Source: Lamellibrachia columna (lineage: Eukaryota > Annelida > Polychaeta > Sabellida > Siboglinidae). Taken from it: DNA of 64,000 nt. The notes beneath the pieces are model-generated. The model was not told the origin of the DNA, searched no databases, and saw only the letters and a list, made by a program, of their open reading frames with translations. The stretch's first letter is position 1, and each line of letters begins with the position of its first letter. The stretch spans positions 15,013,584-15,077,583 of the forward strand of contig OY759271.1 of the NCBI GenBank assembly GCA_963662155.1. Direction: 5' to 3'. Positions 27,590 through 41,094 of this stretch are shown one piece after another. Both the position numbers and the translations under genes were made by a program.

Positions 27590-27800
27590 TAAAGGAGATT
27601 CGTAACAAAGTGTTTTCTAGCAAGCGTAGGAACAGATGAAGGGGCTGATAGAAGTACAAGAGGAAGACCAACACCAAGATGGAGAGTCTGTCTGAAGAGA
27701 GATCTAACAGAGAGCAGATAATGGAGAGAACAACAGGCGATTAAGCTAGGTGGATACAAGGCATTAAAATACCATAGGAGAGATGCTGACATATCTGCAA
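27590..27800 (+). pseudogene. Small remnant resembling the C-terminus of a LINE polyprotein
   Basis: One frame reads GRPTPRWRVCLKRDL, a stop, then REQQAIKLGGYKALKYHRRDA. The G-R-P-x-x-R-W pattern is common at the ends of LINE reverse transcriptases. Too short to classify. Confidence 0.35.
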
Positions 27801-28010
27801 GGTGGCCCTCACGTGGCCCACAAAGAAGGATGGTAGGAACAATGTTAAACAGTTATACATAAGATACAACCAGTTGAATTACATTAAAAAAATAAAATAA
27901 ACGTACCTTTTGAGTAGTGGACAATAGGCAACTACGATTGTCATCATATTCACTGAGTGCAGTTTCATCTGCATTGGTAGAGTGCTGCACACTGAAGTCC
28001 TATACTTCTG

Positions 28011-28213
<203 letters not shown>

Positions 28214-28214
28214 T

Positions 28215-29170
28215 GAGCACAGTGGTGCAGTTTTACAGCCACACATGCTGCTGTCCCTCCTAGTCTGACCTGTTACAAGTTTGGTTTTAGGATTGGCGAA
28301 AATCAAAGTGACTGGCTCGTGACAAAAGCTCAGGTGCGTCAATGTAGGGTAGAACATAAACATAACATAGAACCGTGCTGACAGAACTTACATTTAAATG
28401 CTACATCGGCCATATTGTGCCGGAAGTGTAACTAACCAATAGCAGAGTTTAGTGCAACCTAAACCATCCTTAGGAATGCAACATCACGTTCCTATGACTT
28501 CGGGGTTAGGCCCTATGCAGAACTTCAGTTCTAGAATAGCCGCATTACACAACCGACCAACAATCTTCAACAATCTTAAGATACCCCAAAAAACCTCAAA
28601 TCAAACCTATATCTTATAAATTTAATATCACCCGAATTTCTGCATTGAGACGGTAACAATGCTATTAATTGCATCACTCAACTTCTAGAACTTAATGCGT
28701 TATATTAATAAAACGAATATTCCGAGCTGTCTAGCGCCTGTCAAAGGTGTGAAATCAATTGTCGCACCTTGCTTTCCTGCTGAACAACAACTGGCTAGTT
28801 CATGTATTAAAATTCTTATACCTTCACTAAATGTAATTCACAATGATACCATTGTATCTATCACGTCAAACCGGTTCTACACATACTAAAGTTGACCATC
28901 TTAACCGAAGGAATAGTGCTCAAATTTATAATAGTACAAATTCACTCAAGTAATTATACCTTAGTCACCAAGTAGCACCCTTGCATTTTGCAAGTATTAC
29001 TCCCAGTCGTACGTTAGATGGCAGCACTATTAGGTAGACTACCGTGTAAATTCTTTTAATTTAAATAAATGAACAAGGGATAGAAGATAAACCCAGAATC
29101 ATTCTCCCAAACCACTTTGTGTTATAACCAAATGCATATGGACTAGGGATATTTTGTTCAGTTTGTAAGC
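28215..29170. other. No recognisable feature
   Basis: No coding, RNA or clear repeat signal on either strand. Confidence 0.4.
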
Positions 29171-29366
29171 CAATCAGACATGTGCTTTCTAAGTGCATAT
29201 CCTGCTTGGCATGTTCAATCAGAGCTCATTGTGTTGGTGGAAGGTTTTGTATCAGTTGCACCTTGTTTGGAAAGAGTTCCTTCGTTGTCATTTCCACATT
29301 GTGTTGAGCTGGTATTGAGAGTGCAAGTGAATTGCTCTGTGGTGTTGAAGCTAGGCGACTCTGCAG

Positions 29367-29654
29367 TCAATGGTTCGAAAGGAAGCCGCACATAGAAGTT
29401 GAAACCCTCAGTTGCAGATTGAAATGCCTTCCATTCTTCCCTAGGTATGAAGTTCCTAGTTTTGTATTCATCAAATGTGATGTATCACCCCTGGGAAGCG
29501 CATGTACTACAGCGGGGCCACCAAAGGCTTTGACATCAACATGCACTGGGGCGTCTCGCTGGAAGAGTAACCGTGACTTTTGCAATGGGATGCTTGAAGA
29601 TGTGTAATTTATTCCTCTTGATTGACTCATGGATTGACACAGTCCTGTCCTCAA
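29367..29654 (-). pseudogene. Fragment of a transposon-associated protein of unknown class
   Basis: The minus-strand frame contains DAPVHVDVKAFGGPAVVHALP, a segment I associate with a multicopy, transposon-linked hypothetical protein in cnidarian and lophotrochozoan genomes. Only this block is preserved and its flanks are not recognisable. A related family member may be the one at 37,327-37,975. Confidence 0.35.
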
Positions 29655-29659
29655 CCGCT

Positions 29660-30535
29660 TTCATCTAGTCCATCCGCTTTCATCTCGTAGGCCACCAACC
29701 ATCTTCCACAAATCCGTCTCGACATGACGTCCTTCCAACAACACGACAAACGAAGATTCACCCAATGTTTCTGGCCATGTCCACTGCACATTCTTACAAG
29801 GGCGAAGAATGGTTGATCGACCGCCATCACAGATATTTGTCCTGGGATTACATGTTCTGTTGCGTTCTTTATTATGATAATTCCATGTCTGATCAGTTGC
29901 AGTTTTCTAAAAAAAAGAGGTATCAGGACACTTATGGTAATTGTGTTAGTTGTGGATGATTAGACGCGTGAGAGTAGTTGAAAATGTTCTCTTCAACCCA
30001 TCCCATTTTTCATGTTAATTGTAATACATTGGGAAGAATATTCAAATACATTTTTATGGAGTTGATAAAATGGATTACTATATATATATCTCTATCCTGT
30101 CCTTGCTTTCAAACTGCGTTAATTATATTGGTTGTATTAATCAATAAAAATACACGAAAGATGCATGTCCCAAGTGACAAGCAATTGAATTTTGCATATG
30201 TATGTCATAAGTTTTCTAAAAACATTGTTGCGCAAATTCTCGAGGGGGAGGGTTTCCCTATCTGGCCCACGAACTATCTGGCCCACGAACTATTACAGCA
30301 ATGAAAAATCAAAATGGCAGCCTAGCGGCCATTTTTTATTTTAATCCAATCTCATTGACACACAGTGTTGCTGCTCCTCCTTTTTAATGTTGCTTACAAT
30401 TTATAACCATTCAATCATTGATAATAACAGAGTACACGGCATATGAATGTATAATTTCATATGAAATGGATCCATGTTGATATCACACAATGCCGATATG
30501 AACGTTTGCATCTAGCCTTACAAAGGTACGTTCTT
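29660..30535. other. No recognisable feature
   Basis: Short unsupported open frames only. A duplicated phrase CTATCTGGCCCACGAA occurs at 30,259-30,293. Confidence 0.4.
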
Positions 30536-30539
30536 ATAT

Positions 30540-30690
30540 ATCACGGTATTCAGTCCTTCGGACTATTCAAAACGCTTTACACTTTACCCCCTGAACGAAA
30601 TTGCCAAAGCTTCGAAACGCAGGATTCTAACCGGGGTTCTCTCGACTGAGAGTCCTACGTTTATGCGCTACGCTTCGGCGCCCCACACGG
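30540..30690 (-). repeat. SINE-like repeat, copy 2, with tRNA-like promoter boxes
   Basis: On the minus strand the head reads TAGCGCATAAACG (A-box-like), then GACTCTCAGTCGAGAG, then GGTTAGAATCC (B-box-like, one or two changes from GGTTCGAATCC). It shares its body with 13,970-14,240. The right side abuts the TIR element starting at 30,701. Probably a tRNA-derived SINE. Confidence 0.45.
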
Positions 30691-31263
30691 TAAGTTTACC
30701 GGGTCCCGGATGGTTCGGCCCATGACGGGTTCGGCCCACGCCGACGAATGGTTCGACCTAGTAGATTCGGCCCACGCAGACGGATAGTTCGGCCCATTTC
30801 ACTGTCGTTATTGAAATCAGCGACGGTCGATTCGGCCCACTGTAACTAAGCGGCGGAAATCTAAGAATAGTCGTTTCGGCCCACGGCCTGAATCAATAAG
30901 AAAGGCGGAGCGGCGGAAATTATGATTGCGCACAGAAACATACGTACACGCTAATATAATAATAATTATCTGGAACTATTTATAGAAATATAGCAATATA
31001 AATAAATTAAAAGAAAGTGGTTGACATAATAAAATAGGAAGAAGAAGAACCAAATTCAAGTAATTAATGTCTAATGGAAACGTCCACGAATAAAAGTAAT
31101 AACTATTTGAGTTTGTATTGTAATATATAATGTATTGACTTCATTGTTTGTGTGAGCACATTTTATGTGATCAAGCCCTTTATGTGTTTAATCTATCTGA
31201 TGTTTCATCATCAAAACTTGCTAACTGAAACGTTTGATAGCATGACTTCATCGATTGTGTGAG

Positions 31264-31597
<334 letters not shown>

Positions 31598-31883
31598 ATT
31601 TATATTATAATGATATCATATGTTATATATGATAATAACTTTTTTTTTAAGAATATGTTTGTATTTTGCTATATTTAAATTAATATCGACATTACAATTT
31701 CAGGTTGTGAACCGAGCGACTAATATCGACACATTTAAAACTTTTGTATATGTATTTTTATACTTAGGTATATTTGGTATTATTTGGTTTAATTTTATAA
31801 CTGAACCAAATGACTGCCTAATGTCGTTTGTATAGTAATTTGTGTGTATATACACACAAATTATATAATTGTACATGTATATA

Positions 31884-31916
<33 letters not shown>

Positions 31917-31926
31917 TTATATATAT

Positions 31927-32458
<532 letters not shown>

Positions 32459-32929
32459 CAACAATAATAATGTAGCGCACGGCATTTCGTTAAAACACTG
32501 AAACGGTTGTAGCGTATAACATTTCGCAATTACAACACTCAATAAACAACAATTGACTCGAAAACAATAATACTGTAGCGTACAAGTCAACAGCATTTCG
32601 CTAAGACATGCAAACAGTTTAAACTAGCGAAGAATTCGTTAGTCGTTTCGGCCCACGGCGCCCGCTGGGACTGGTTGCGTACACGGATGGTTCGGCCCAT
32701 GCGAGCGAAAACACTTCACGGTTCACCGGTCGCGCCGTTGGATGGTTCAGCCCATGGGCCGAACCTGTTATGGGCCGAAACATCCGACACCCAGTTTACC
32801 TTATGTGAACTAAGCATGGACATATATTTATATGTCCATGGAACTAAGGTAATGGCAGTCAACATGAAACTATGTGTTATAACTGTCACAACACACTCAT
32901 TTATTTTTTCAAACAACAATTGTTATTAA

Positions 32930-33700
32930 TCTCGGAAACACAAATTAGGGCTAATGAGGCAATGAAGGAACATTAGGATGGTCACTAGAGAAGCTAGGCG
33001 ATCTGGTCAAAATGGAAAGACGACACGTTTGTGAGTCGCGACCCAGGAGTTAAGAACCATTGTTCTGGTTGAATGTATCGACTGGGGGTTTACATTCGAC
33101 TCAGCAGACTGCAAGATCGCGGATGTGTGCACCTGTTGTCTTGTCGCTCCGGTTAACTTGAGTTAAGCCTCGTCTAACGCTACGTGGTATGTTACTCTTT
33201 TGCAATGTTGCAATGTTCGACGTTCTTTGGACTCTCGTAGAAGGGTTGTATAACAGGGGGCTAACATTTTCATATATTACGCATGTATAATGTTACGCAT
33301 TTGAAAAAACGTCACAAAGGAGGCGTGTGCACTGATTTGCATATGTAATCAGTGCAGTGAGCGTGTCGCAGTGAAAATGAAATAAATAACATTTTGATTT
33401 AGAAAAAAGTTTTATGTTGAACCAAAATATGGCTAAGCAGTAGCGTATTTTGAATCTCGAAGGGGGACAAGAAGGAGTGAGGGTCTTTAGTCGGGGGTCG
33501 TATTCAAATTAAATAAACCAACAATTCTCATCGCATAGCCATAGAGGGGCCACGATAAAATGCACAGATGTGGCTAAGTGAGGGCGTATACGTAAAATAT
33601 GTCTTATTGTGTCACGGTTTCTGACAGTTAATGATAAAACAACTACAGTTATGTGAAATATAGTTGTACAGTTAACACGGGACTTTTGCCGCATGATGGG
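32930..33700. other. No recognisable feature
   Basis: Nothing coding or repetitive was recognised. Confidence 0.4.
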
Positions 33701-33710
33701 GACAAAACGC

Positions 33711-34481
33711 CTACTTTACTTACTTACTTACTTACTTAGGCCCTTAACTCCTCCTGGAGCATAGGCCACAACATTTCTCCAGCGCCTCCTGTCTTGGGCA
33801 ATCCTCCCCAGTTGTTGCCAGCCATTCCCTGTTTGCTTGATGTCTGCCTCGAGGTCACGCCGCCAGGTGTTTTTTGGTCTCCCCCCCTCTTTCTCTTGCC
33901 TTGGGGGTTCCAGGTCAGGACCTGTCTGGTTATGTTTGTGCTTGGCTTTCTCAAGGTGTGGCCAAGCCATCCCCATCTCCTCTTAAGGATCTCTATCTTT
34001 ATTTGGGCTTGGTGTGTTCTATCCCAGAGGTCTTTGTTGCTCACCCTGTCCATCCAGTGTATTCGGAGAATTCTTCTCAGGCAATGGTTGACAAATGTCT
34101 GGATCCTTATCAGCGTGGTCTTGTTTATTCGCCACGTTTCCGCTCCGTACAGCAACACGGACTTTACATTTGTGTTAAACAAGCGTATTTTTTGTGGTTT
34201 CTCCAATTACCTTTGACTTCCACACATTTCTCAACAGGTGGAAAGCTACCCTTGCTTTGCTGATCCTTTTCTTTACGTCAGCCTCTGTCCCTCCATGCGT
34301 ATCCACTATGCTGCCTAGATATCTGAAATCTTTAACCTCTTCCAGTGTCTCTCCCTCAAGCATGATTGGTGTTTCGCAAGTAGCATTTGTTCTCAGGATC
34401 TTTGTTTTCCTTTTGTTGATTTTCAACCCAACCCGCTCTGAAATCAATGCTGGCAAAACGCCTTCATCACTGGAACAATAA
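33711..34481 (-). mobile_element. RTE-type LINE, 3' end of reverse transcriptase
   Basis: On the minus strand it reads GLKINKRKTKILRTNA, GETLEEVKDFRYLGSIVD and KKRISKARVAFHLLRNVWKS. A frameshift near 34,190 follows, then [20 protein letters not shown] and LGHTLRKP, to a stop at 33,736. The YLGSI/YGAETW motifs are characteristic of RTE/BovB-type elements. The 3' end is a tetranucleotide tail of AAGT units (CTTA repeats at 33,711-33,738 on the plus strand), also typical of RTE LINEs. 5'-truncated and frameshifted. Confidence 0.85.
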
Positions 34482-34666
34482 CCTTTTGGTGAATAGACGT
34501 TACAGGTGAGCTGTGTATTACACCTAAAGCGCCCTGTACTTTGCAAATCGCTGTACGTGTGTGAACACAAATTAATTGCAATAACACGCACGACTGCTGC
34601 GTTAATTGGGAACTCGCTGTAGAACTGTCCATAGACGACCTGTGTGGGTGGTCCTAACCTACGACA

Positions 34667-36960
34667 ATGCCGAAATGCAGAAATAGGACGACCAGTAATG
34701 ACAAACCAACAACACGTAAACAGTCCGACGAGATCACTGAACCGAAACGATCGGTTAACTTCACCAGCGACAAGCTGGATGAATTTTTGCAACCGAAGAA
34801 CGAGATCTCAGAAATACTCTCACTTGTGAAGAAACTTGAACAAGTAAACGCCAAAAAAGGAGGAAGAAATGAGGAACCTTCAAAGCTGAATCAACGATCT
34901 TGAACAATATACAGTTCAGTGTTTACCAAAGAAGATATTAGTTCATTACCAGTTGCTGATGCTAAATTTCAGGAGGCTAAATCCGACTACATGTATTTAG
35001 GTCCGTTAGTTGTAACTCCAGAAATGGTAGTTAAGAAAATAAAGGCAATGAAGGATAATAAATCACCGGGAGTGGATGGGATTCCTCCAAAATTACTAAT
35101 GGAAACAGTAGAACAAATCAATATACCACTTGCAAGAGTATTCAACTTGTCATTAAAAGAGGGTGTTGTTCCGTTTGAATGGAAACAAGCAAACATCATA
35201 CCATTATTAAAAAAGGGTTCGAGAAATAAGTCAGAGAATTACAGACCAGTGAGTTTAACGTAAGTGATTTGTAAATTATTAGAAAGGTTAATTAAAGCCC
35301 ATATGGTGGACTTCCTCGTTAAGCAAATATTAAATTCATCTCAACATGGATTCCTTAAAGCGAGGTCATGCTTAACAAATATGTTATGTTTTTTGGAAGA
35401 AATCACTAAGTGGATAGACGTGGGATCGCCAGTAGATATTATCTACTTAGATTTTCAGAAAGCTTTTAACAAAGTGCCACATCAAAGATTACTACTTAAA
35501 TTAAAAGCCCATGGTATCGGGGATAGCATAACTGACTGGATAGAACAATGGCTGACTGACAGAAGACAACGAGTTGTAGTAGATGGAGAAGTTTAAAATT
35601 GGAAATCGGTTTTGAGTGGGGTACCTCAAGGATCAGTATTAGGACCTATATTATTCTTAATATATATCAATGACTTGGACGATAGTATAGCAAGTAACGT
35701 ACTGAAATTTGCGGATGACACAAAACTGTTTAGAAAGGTTAATACTGATGGTGATAAACAACATTTACAAAACGATCTAGACAGATTAGTGAAATGGTCT
35801 GAGAAATGGCAGATGTTGTTCAATTTTGGGAAATGTAAATGCCTACATACAGGACATGGGAACTTGGATGTAAACTATAAAATGGGAGATACTGTTCTGG
35901 GTACTACTGTAAAAGAAAAGGACTTAAGAGTTACAATAAGCGCTGATATGAAAGTTTCAGAGCAGTGTGGTATTGCAGCTTCAAAGGGTAATCAAATTAT
36001 TGGATTGATTAGAAGAAACATAACATACAAGGGAAAAAAGTTAATTATACCTCTTTATAAAGCAATAGTTAGACCTCATTTAGAATACTGTACACAAGCA
36101 TGGATACCATATCGTAAGAAGGATATAGATACGCTTGAACGCATACAAAGGAGAGCAACTAAAATTATTCCAGAACTGAGAGACCTTAGTTATGAAGAAC
36201 GCCTGAATGAATGTGGTTTAACAACTCTAGAGACAAGGAGGTTAAGAGGAGATCAGATTGAAGTTTTTAAGATATTGAATGGGTATGAAAATATTGATAG
36301 AAATATGTTTTTCTCACTCAAGAAGGATAGCAGAACTAGAGGACATGAGGTAAAATTAGTAAAGGGTCAATGTAGATTGGACATCAGGAAGCACTCGTTC
36401 TCACAGAGGACAATAAATGAATGGAACACATTGTCTACAGATTGTGTAACTGCTAGCAGCGTGAATATGTTTAAAAACAGGGTTGACACATATCTCAGGA
36501 GGGTGGGTTATAAGTAGATGAACATTGTTGGACTCTCGATAAGCGAATGGCTTCCTGGTCCACTTGCCATCTGGGCCTTTGGCTTGGATGGCAAATCTTG
36601 TTAAATATTCCCGAATGGAAAACGTAATAATATCTGGACTTCAAACATCTCACCGCAGCTACACTCGGACAACCGCCGATCAAACCGAGCACGCACCTAA
36701 CGAGAACATCGCGTTGGAGGAAAATGGCTTTGCGATGTTCAACAATCAGCTAGATGTGCCCATGACAAAGGGCGATGTTTCTGTGTGCCACACGCTAAGT
36801 CGACGATTGAATTGCAGCACCCAGCACCCAGCACCCAGCACCAAACACCCAACACCCAGCAGGGCGACATCGTCGTCCGTTTCGTCGGTAAACGAAGCAA
36901 AACAGTGGAAACGCGCAACGCCCGTCAGTCAAGTAGTCCATGGGCCAAGACCTGACATTC
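34667..36960 (+). pseudogene. LINE ORF1-type protein split by insertion of LINE copy D
   Basis: The first half begins MPKCRNRTTSNDKPTTRK at 34,667 and ends, after a frame change, with INDLEQY at 34,910. The second half resumes at 36,609 with SRMENVIISGL, then GDVSVCHTLSRR and, in another frame, GDIVVRFVGKRSK. L-E-x-Y-x-R-x-x-N-(L/V)-I-I-x-G-L followed by C-H-x-L and I-V-R-F is the hallmark of LINE ORF1 RNA-binding proteins. The two halves abut exactly when the 34,911-36,603 insert and one copy of its duplicated AATAT are removed. The region 34,482-34,666 may be the 5' UTR. A GCACCCA-type repeat (about 36,824-36,864) and a frameshift spoil the end. Confidence 0.7.
34911..36603 (+). mobile_element. 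LINE copy D, best preserved member, 5'-truncated, nested in an ORF1
   Basis: A near-open reverse transcriptase with one in-frame stop (35,261-35,263), a second stop/frame break at 35,594-35,611, and open sequence to 36,517. Motifs: VTPEMVVKKIKAMKDNKSPG, YLDFQKAFNKVPH, SGVPQGSVLGPILF, LKFADDTKLF (catalytic FADD intact), RRATKIIPELRDLSYEERL. The family tail ends at about 36,603. It is flanked by AATAT on both sides (34,906-34,910 and 36,604-36,608), the target-site duplication of target-primed reverse transcription. The absence of N-terminal RT and endonuclease shows 5' truncation. Confidence 0.9.
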
Positions 36961-37326
36961 CACTTATTGGTACCATCGGGGGGGGGGGAGATCTAGTTAT
37001 GATTCTTGAAATAGTCCATGTCTATGGGACATATTTTGAGTTGATAATCATTGTTGAGTGGTAGCTTAGTGGTAGTTTTCAGCTCTTTGAATAACCCATC
37101 TGAAAAACATTTTGGCAGCGCGGCCTGATTGTATGATTCGTAAAGTACTTAGTCCAAGGCATCATAAGGTCACAAAACAACATTTTATCGTTTAAGTTCC
37201 ACATAATACAATCTTACAATACATATGGAATACTACAGACCCTACTAAACAATAAAAAATTTCCATAACATAGCTCAGAACAACAACTAAATATAGCTCA
37301 GAATCATAGGCTTATTGTTCATCAGT

Positions 37327-37975
37327 TCAATCATTATCACCATCTCCATCATCAGAGTCACCTAGTTCAACTGCGAACTGTTCTTTCTTCTGATTGCTGC
37401 ACGTCTGTAGCTTGCACATGTTGTTTTTTGTTCCACACTTCTGAGAGATGGAGCAGGGGATGTCTCTATTGAAACCAAGGCAGAGCACCATGACATCTGT
37501 GTCTTCGGCTGTCAATATGACCACCTTTGACCTGGCCTTTGTAGTGTGCAGTACATGCAGGAGCACACTTCTTGTGTAGAACTCAGTTCCGTGACTTCCA
37601 CCCAGTCATCTTGTAGCAGACCTCCTCACAGGTTACATACAGTGACTTGTCATGTAGTTTCTCCCAGTACTTCGACAGTTTCCATTGTTCGACGATGAAT
37701 TTGATCAGGCTGGACTTGTTGCAGGAGCTGCACAGGAACTTCCTCCACTCCTGGATATTGTGGTCTCCTGCAATGTTCTTGTACTGAATAGCTGTGCTTG
37801 ATCCCTGGTTGCACCTCTCAGCATTTTTTATTGACGTCTCCCGGCAAACGTCGAATACCACGTCAATCCTGTGACTCTGTGAACCTTCATGTAGGACTAG
37901 AGACATGACAGATTCTGCCAGCTGTGCAAACGTCTTGTTGTTGCCATTCATCTTCGGCACCAAGCTCACATCCAC
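37327..37975 (-). pseudogene. Transposon-associated protein fragment with D-x-D motif, unknown class
   Basis: Minus strand, 37,975-37,583: VPKMNGNNKTFAQLAES, RIDVVFDVCRETSIKNAE, EWRKFLCSSCNKSSLIKF, then a stop. The next piece, frame-shifted at about 37,570, reads LLHVLHTTKARSKVVILT, AEDTDVMVLCLGF and ISQKCGTKN. This order matches a multicopy hypothetical family common in cnidarians and lophotrochozoans. VVFDV and DTDVMV look like acidic motifs of a PIN/NYN-like nuclease, which is inference only. A stop and frameshift make it non-functional. Confidence 0.55.
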
Positions 37976-38149
37976 TATTTTGAGCTTTACCAGATCTAAC
38001 GACTGAAGTAAATTCTTTCGATGATTTTAATAAATATATGCATTTTCATTAAATCGACTGGAGATAAACTATTCACAAACTACACAATTGGACACTAACG
38101 AACTGGATTTGCGATTGGCTAAATCAGTTGAGGTTGGAGTTTTAAGAAT

Positions 38150-38470
38150 CTTGAACTACTAAAGGCAGATGACATTTTTAAACTCTCAGGTTTCAAATTT
38201 GAAAACGGAAAAATCCCAGATTATTTCAAAGACATGTTCCTATCACAGGAAAATACAATAACTAGATCAAGAAGAACCCGAATAACCTTCCAAATTACAA
38301 TGATTAACAATCAAGTGAAACATGCTAATTCCATGTATTGTCACCTTTGCATCAAGGACGAAATAAAAAAAATTATTCAAGAGAATTATCTCCCCAAAAA
38401 TGCACTAAAATATAAACAACCACTCATACCAGGGCTTTATAGATTATGCAAGAGAGTAAATAATTAGCAA
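38150..38470 (+). pseudogene. Probable LINE RT C-terminal remnant
   Basis: Two frames read LLKADDIFKLSGFKF then PDYFKDMFLSQENTITRSRRT to a stop at 38,467. Leucine-rich L-x-x-x-D-I-x-x-L followed by P-x-x-F-x-D-M-F and T-R-S-R-R is a pattern of CR1/jockey-group C-termini. The rest is absent. Confidence 0.35.
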
Positions 38471-38678
38471 ATATGAGTCAGAATTTGTTATTCCGAATTG
38501 TTATATATGTAAGAAAAACAGACCTGTACTTATCGTTTTTAACTAGAATTGAGTGCGTCGTGCATTTCTGTAAAAATGAAGGCCAGTTAATATCAAATGT
38601 AAATAATTTCATATACTCCAGATATTAACGATAGTGATAATTTTAACTTCAAATACAGTCGTGGTGAGAACTTGTGCT

Positions 38679-39035
38679 TAACAAGATTTGACAAGATTTT
38701 AACAAGATTGCCATCCCAAACAACAAGTTCCAGATGGCAAGTGGACAAGAAAGCCATTGGCTTATCGAGAGTCCAACAATTTTCTCATCTATGTGTAGCC
38801 CGCCCTTACCAAATATCTGTCAATTCTATTTTTAAACATATTCACACTACTAGCATTAACACAATCATTTGACAGTTTGTTCCATTCACTTATCACACTC
38901 TGTGAGAAAGAGTACTTTCTCAAGTCCAACCTACACTGCTCCTTAACTAATGCTGCTTTGTGTCCTCTGGTTCTACTGCCTTCTTTAAGTTTGAAGAACA
39001 TATTCCTATCAACATCCTCATAACCGTTCACTATT
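38679..39035 (-). mobile_element. LINE copy E, 3' end only
   Basis: On the minus strand EIVNGYEDVDRNMFFKLK and RKYSFSQSVISEWNKLSND lead to the stop and the shared 3' tail. At the end, ATCTTG-type units are repeated three times (AACAAGATTTGACAAGATTTTAACAAGATT on the plus strand, in pieces). Strongly 5'-truncated. Confidence 0.85.
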
Positions 39036-39389
39036 TCAGGGGTAAGATTTAGCAAGTCATAGAAGGTAGCCAGTCGGGCTACCAACCTTGCAAAGTGAAG
39101 TAGCCCGACAACTTCTTAGGTAGCCCACTTGCTGATCAATACTTTGATAATAGAAAGTAAATACTTTGAAGATAGAATGTATGAACGAAATCAACAACAA
39201 ATAAAAAACATCAAAGACAAACAGTTTTGAAACATTTATTTTTAAAGCACGATCAATACAATGTGATACACATGTTACACACAGGTTAGTAGTATGTGTG
39301 CAATTCTGAATCAGTAAAAATGAGGAGATTTTGGGTAAGCTTCTGATTGGTCGAAATTTGAAATGGAGCGTTCTGATTGGTCGTGCGCT

Positions 39390-39800
39390 TATTGCCGCCA
39401 GGGGGCACCACGAGGTACTCCCTTATTATCGCCCATGAGACACTGTTTTGTGGTAATATTATCGCCAGAGGGCGCTACGGGTCAAGTGTGTCGACGGCTC
39501 TGATGGGTCGAGAGCCGTCACGTGACCTATGACGTCACAGCTCATTTGCAAAAATTTGCATAAATTGCACCCTTTTGTGGTGAAACCGTCGTCAGGGGGC
39601 GCTATGGTTCAATTGTGTCGACGGTTCTGATTGGTCGAGAGCAGTCACGTGACTTACGACGTCACATTTCCTCATTTGCATATCACGTGACCTCTCTATG
39701 GAGGCCGCCATCTTGTTTTGCTGCCATGTTGTTTTGCGCTGATACGGTCACCAGAGGGCGCTACGGGTCAAGGTCAAATGTGTCGACGGTTCTCATGGGT
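39390..39800 (+). promoter_or_regulatory. Cluster of CTCF-like, E-box, CRE and CCAAT words in the left arm
   Basis: Within 400 bases: CTCF-core-like CGCCAGGGGGCACCACG (39,409), CGCCAGAGGGCGCTACG (39,463), CGTCAGGGGGCGCTATGG (39,592) and CACCAGAGGGCGCTACG (39,750). TCACGTGAC (E-box core) is followed within about 10 bases by a TGACGTCA-like CRE, several times. TGATTGG (reverse CCAAT box) recurs. The right arm (45,000-45,500) carries the mirror image. Motif resemblance only; no proof of binding. Confidence 0.45.
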
Positions 39801-39969
39801 CGAGAGCCGTCACGTGACTTATGACGTCACAGCTCTTCATTTGTATATCACGTGACCTCTCTATGGAGGTTGCCATCTTGTTTTGCAGCCATGTTGTTTT
39901 GCGCTGATACGATTACCAGACGGCGCTGCGGGGTAAGGTCGAAGGTCAAAGGTCACCGACTTTTGTGCT

Positions 39970-40280
39970 GATACGATTGCCAGTTAGGGTTAGGGTTAGT
40001 AACCCTAATTCTGACGTCTGTAGTGAACCCTAATACGGACCCTGTAGGGTTAGTAACCCTAATGAAAGGTCAAAGGTCACCGACCTTTTGTACTTATTCA
40101 ATTGCCAGTTGGGGATAAAGTTAGTAACCCTAATTCTGTGGTCTGTAGTGAACCCTAATATGAACCCTGTAGGGTTAGTAACCCTAATGAAAGGTCAAAG
40201 GTCAAAGATCACCGACCTGTTGTACTTATGCAATTGCCAGTTAGGGTTAGGGTTAGTAACCCTAATTCTGTCGTCTTCGG
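39970..40280 (+). repeat. TTAGGG-rich palindromic words in fold-back arm
   Basis: The word TTAGGGTTAGTAACCCTAA, itself an inverted repeat, recurs three to four times within a 120-base period together with AAAGGTCAAAGGTCACCGAC. The same set is mirrored at 44,590-44,890. Too short and dispersed to be telomeric sequence. Confidence 0.75.
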
Positions 40281-40974
40281 TTTAATACTGACGATTATGA
40301 AGCGCTTTTCGAGACGTGTCTGGGTACAGAACCGGTTTCATGTAGTTTTTTTCTTCTTTTCTGGAACGTTCAAACGACGTCATGGAATTTTCCACGCTCA
40401 CGAAAAGAAACACGATCCAGCATTTTCACCCTGCTAGCAGACTGAAACCTAGCGGACGAATGTTCATGCATGCAGCGGGAAAAACGTAGCCGTGCATGTA
40501 AGCTATGTGACGCATATCGCAACATTGCATTATATCGAGAACTTTTCGACGTATGTCGTTTCGCGTCGACACCTACATATTGCCTATAATGATACGAGTC
40601 TGCATAAACACCGCGAGGTCAAAAGGTCAAAAGGTCAAGGTAAAAAAAAAACACCGCCGCTTTCTGGAACGTTCGAATGAAGTCATGGAATTTTCCATAA
40701 ACACCGCGAAGTTAAAAGTTCAAAAGGTCAAGGTCAACCCAGTTTTCCCGCGAAATGTGTCAAGACACGTCGGTTTGAACCGGCTTGAACCAGATTTCCC
40801 GCGAAATGTGTCCAAACACATCGATCCGGTATGTAACATGGGTTTGTCCATTCGTCTTGTCTTTTTGACATTGGTCAGCCACTGTTTCGCATTTCACCGA
40901 AATTTTAAATGTGACATTTTTTAAATGTGAAACTCTAGAAAAACCCAGAAAAAGTGCATCGTCAGCAAACTTTC

Positions 40975-41090
40975 AGGGTAAACTGTAGGAGGTATGGGTA
41001 AATTGTAGGAATTATGGGTAAACTGTAGGAGTTATGGGTAACCTGTAGGAATTATGGGTAAACTGTAGGAGGTATGGGTAAACTGTAAAG
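40975..41090 (+). repeat. 20-bp tandem array, left arm
   Basis: About six units of GTAGGAGTTATGGGTAAACT with small variants. The mirrored array on the right arm (43,710-43,890) has about nine. Confidence 0.9.
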
Positions 41091-41094
41091 CTGT

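Noticed and set aside
29978..30304. 108-codon plus-strand frame
   Set aside because: AT-rich, no motif, no neighbours supporting it.
34175..34792. Single 205-codon minus-strand gene
   Set aside because: Only the part left of about 34,481 is RTE reverse transcriptase; the rest is antisense of the ORF1 leader.
36495..36692. Minus-strand frame over the LINE tail
   Set aside because: Antisense of the shared 3' tail; the same appears at 6,238-6,525 and 38,672-38,872.
39977..40280. TTAGGG words suggesting an interstitial telomere
   Set aside because: Only one to three units at a time, inside a longer repeating block and mirrored in the other arm.
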